Shown: positions 40,084 to 41,733 of the stretch, in pieces | Position numbering within the stretch: the stretch's first letter is position 1 | Layout: the number at the start of each line of letters is the position of its first letter | Assembly: GCA_025351765.1 (NCBI GenBank) | Contig: JANXVH010000133.1 | Location: forward strand, 1-41,733 | Reading direction: 5' to 3' | Origin: Pedobacter sp. | Lineage (GTDB): Bacteria; Bacteroidota; Bacteroidia; Sphingobacteriales; Sphingobacteriaceae | Length of the DNA: 41,733 bases | Notes under the pieces: generated by a model | The model's input: the letters and a program-made list of their open reading frames with translations, nothing else | Told to the model about the DNA's origin: nothing | Database searches by the model: none | Position numbers and translations under genes: made by a program

Positions 40084-40938
40084 ATGAATATCTTAAATAT
40101 ATTAGACGAAATTGAAAAAGTTGATGGAGAAATCTATGAAAGATTGAATCCAAGAAGAGCGGCTATGAAAGGCTTTGTCAACATGGGAAAGAAAATTTCC
40201 TTAGCTGCTATGCCACTTGCTTTGGGCTCTGTATTTAACAAAGCTTATGGTCAATCAACCCCATCTGCAATAACTGACGTTTTAAATTTTGCGTTGGCAT
40301 TAGAATATCTGGAGTTCCATTTTTATAACCATGCGTTACTAGCTTCTCCTGCATTAATATTTCCAAACGTTGCAGCTAAAAATGCAATTACTTTAATTCG
40401 CGATCATGAGGCAGCACACGTTGCTTTATTGAAAGGCGCATTAGGAGGTTCAGCTCGTGCTGAAATCACTTACTCAATGACTGATTTTACAGCTGGCGGT
40501 ACATTCCCATTAGTTTATGATGATTATGTAACTTTCTTAAAAGTTGCTTTAGGTTTCGAGGATACAGGTGTAAGAGCTTATAAAGGACAGGCTGGAGTAT
40601 TAAAAGGCAACGCAGTGTTAACAACTGCATTGCAAATACACTCAGTTGAAGCACGTCACGCAGCTCACATCCGTACAATGCTTAATGCAGCTGGTGCTAC
40701 CGGTTTAAAACCATGGATCACTCTTGGACCTGGTGGTATTGGAAACGATACTGGAGTATCGGCTGTTAATGCTGTCTATGCTGGAGAAGAAGTTACTTCA
40801 CAAGCAAATGTTACAATTACTGGAATAGCAACAGGCGTTACAGCAGCCGCGGCAGCTGAATGTTTCGATGAGCCATTAGCAAAAACTCAGGTAATCGCAA
40901 TTGCTAACTTGTTCTTAAAAGCAGGCTTCCAATTGTAG
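40084..40938 (+). CDS. Second ferritin-like exported protein
   Basis: This 284-residue paralogue has a Tat-like N terminus (NPRRAAMKGFVNMGKKISLAAMPLALGSVF, RR at 24-25) with a probable cleavage site near AYG-QS (55-58) and no lipobox. The mature part again carries ferritin-like helices: NFALALEYLEFHFYN, LIRDHEAAHVALLKGAL, LGFEDTGVRAYKG and IHSVEARHAAHIRTML. It lies 18 bases after the first gene in the same transcript, and a terminator follows at 40965-40997. The two may form a hetero-oligomer or differ in anchoring, one lipidated and one soluble. Confidence 0.85.
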   Translation: MNILNILDEIEKVDGEIYERLNPRRAAMKGFVNMGKKISLAAMPLALGSVFNKAYGQSTPSAITDVLNFALALEYLEFHFYNHALLASPALIFPNVAAKNAITLIRDHEAAHVALLKGALGGSARAEITYSMTDFTAGGTFPLVYDDYVTFLKVALGFEDTGVRAYKGQAGVLKGNAVLTTALQIHSVEARHAAHIRTMLNAAGATGLKPWITLGPGGIGNDTGVSAVNAVYAGEEVTSQANVTITGIATGVTAAAAAECFDEPLAKTQVIAIANLFLKAGFQL

Positions 40939-40964
40939 TAATTTAAAACGACTAAAATAAATAT

Positions 40965-41000
40965 AAGGGGAGGGAACTTTAGGGTTTCCTCCTTTTTATT
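40965..41000 (+). terminator. Terminator of the ferritin-like gene pair
   Basis: AAGGGGAGGGAAC (40965-40977) pairs with GTTTCCTCCTTTT (40984-40996), including some G-T pairs, around a 6-base loop. A T run follows. It lies 26 bases after the second stop. Confidence 0.65.
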
Positions 41001-41022
41001 ATAAATGAAATTTCCATAGTAA

Positions 41023-41733
41023 TTAATACGTAATTACCTGTTCCTCCAGTTGTTCAGGAAGATCACGGTAGTTATATTGTTGCCCTCTTAGCTGTGGCTC
41101 AAAGCCCGCTTCTCTAATTGCATCCTGAATACCTTTAGCCGTAAAACGGTGTGGTGCACCTGCTGCAGAAACCACATTTTCTTCTATCATAATTGATCCG
41201 AAGTCGTTAGCCCCAGCATGTAGACAAAGCTCTGCTACATTCTTACCCACAGTTAACCAGGAAGCCTGTATGTTTTTCACATTAGGGAGCATAATTCTGC
41301 TCAAGGCCAGCATCCTAATGTATTCATCGCCAGACACATTATTACTTATACCTCTTAACCTTTTAAGCAAAGTACCGTCATCCTGAAAAGGCCATGGTAT
41401 AAAGGCCAAAAACCCTTTAGCATGCTCAGGTTTTTCACTTTGCACCTCACGGATCCATACCAAATGCTCAAAACGCTCTTCAATGGTTTCCACATGACCA
41501 AACATCATGGTTGCAGATGTAGTAATATCCAACTGGTGCGCTGCGCGCATGACATCCAGCCATTCTTGTCCGCCACACTTACCTTTTGAAATCAAACGCC
41601 TTACCCTGTCGTTCAAAATCTCTGCACCAGCCCCAGGTAATGAATCCATGCCAGCGGCTTTAAGTGCCTTAAGTACTTCAGTATGAGATATTCCTTCCAG
41701 CTTTGCAACGTGTGCAATCTCAGGCGGACCTAA
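41023..41733 (-). CDS. mqnC: Cyclic dehypoxanthinyl futalosine synthase MqnC (partial, cut at the right edge)
   Basis: MqnC is a radical SAM enzyme of the futalosine route to menaquinone. The window holds the last 237 residues, and the frame stays open to the edge (LGPPEIAHVAKLEGISHTEVLKALKAAGMDSLPG continues past the first ATG at 41649). The conserved tail is recognisable: GAGAEILNDRVRRLISKGKCGGQEWLDVMRAAHQL, then TTSATMMFGHVET, FLAFIPWPFQ and IQASWLTVGK, HAGANDFGSIMIEENVVSAAGA, FTAKGIQDAIREAGF. The N-terminal cluster motif CxxxCxxC is outside. This distinguishes it from MqnE with fair confidence. Confidence 0.9.
   Translation of the reverse strand, partial: LGPPEIAHVAKLEGISHTEVLKALKAAGMDSLPGAGAEILNDRVRRLISKGKCGGQEWLDVMRAAHQLDITTSATMMFGHVETIEERFEHLVWIREVQSEKPEHAKGFLAFIPWPFQDDGTLLKRLRGISNNVSGDEYIRMLALSRIMLPNVKNIQASWLTVGKNVAELCLHAGANDFGSIMIEENVVSAAGAPHRFTAKGIQDAIREAGFEPQLRGQQYNYRDLPEQLEEQVITY

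Noticed and set aside
1..41733. CRISPR array, insertion sequence or prophage.
   Set aside because: I saw no regularly spaced repeats, transposase, integrase or phage structural genes.

Overview
The window reads as ordinary chromosome of a Bacteroidota bacterium, most likely family Sphingobacteriaceae (Pedobacter-like). The base composition is AT-rich. Promoters follow the Bacteroidota pattern (TTTG, about 20 bases, TAnnTTTG). The gene content includes a LytTR two-component pair with a Reg_prop/Y_Y_Y sensor, a DUF5723-like outer-membrane protein, type B L31, futalosine-pathway menaquinone synthesis and a Bacteroidota GlmU-like protein. I saw no insertion sequence, prophage, CRISPR array, tRNA or rRNA.

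Layout. 1-1993 is the end of a thiamine operon (thiH end, a ThiF/MoeB-type E1 enzyme with a rhodanese tail, thiD). 1983-4732 holds an APH-fold kinase, an exported SGNH hydrolase with a LamG-like tail and a lipocalin-like lipoprotein. 4949-8204 has mscL and a three-gene unit of a LiaF-like membrane protein, a LytS-type kinase and a LytTR regulator. 8293-9832 is rpmH-rnpA-yidD-tsaB. 9833-12873 encodes two envelope proteins of unknown function. 12967-17036 has a DUF423 protein, priA, pcm and smpB. 17055-20191 is mntR-mntH (the transporter fused to a universal stress domain) next to a divergent Lrp-type regulator. 20188-26073 carries ung, a thioredoxin-like protein, a TPR-like protein, a small unknown protein, lysS and a long-chain acyl-CoA synthetase. 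26164-28146 is iscS-iscU-iscA. 28270-33639 has methylmalonyl-CoA epimerase, rpmE2, and a run of GlmU-like, tpiA, prmA, mpl and an XRE regulator. 33643-35022 has a YghO-like acetyltransferase and a very acidic small protein. 35467-40938 has a Reg_prop sensor kinase with its LytTR regulator, divergent from two tandem Tat-exported ferritin-like proteins. The right edge cuts mqnC.

How the genes work together. The thi genes make the thiamine thiazole and pyrimidine parts. The isc genes build iron-sulfur clusters, which ThiH and MqnC need. MntR and MntH control manganese or iron uptake. Several genes serve translation and RNA processing (rpmH, rnpA, rpmE2, smpB, lysS, prmA, tsaB).

Most of the window is housekeeping. 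The parts most worth a second look are the Nramp-Usp fusion with a palindrome before mntR, the twin ferritin-like exported proteins beside the Reg_prop/LytTR pair, the LiaF-like protein with five FGG repeats, several genes whose promoter -7 box lies only 4-7 bases before the start codon, and two intergenic stretches (5384-5642 and 35023-35466) with unexplained content. I did not find a clear undescribed defence or mobile system.
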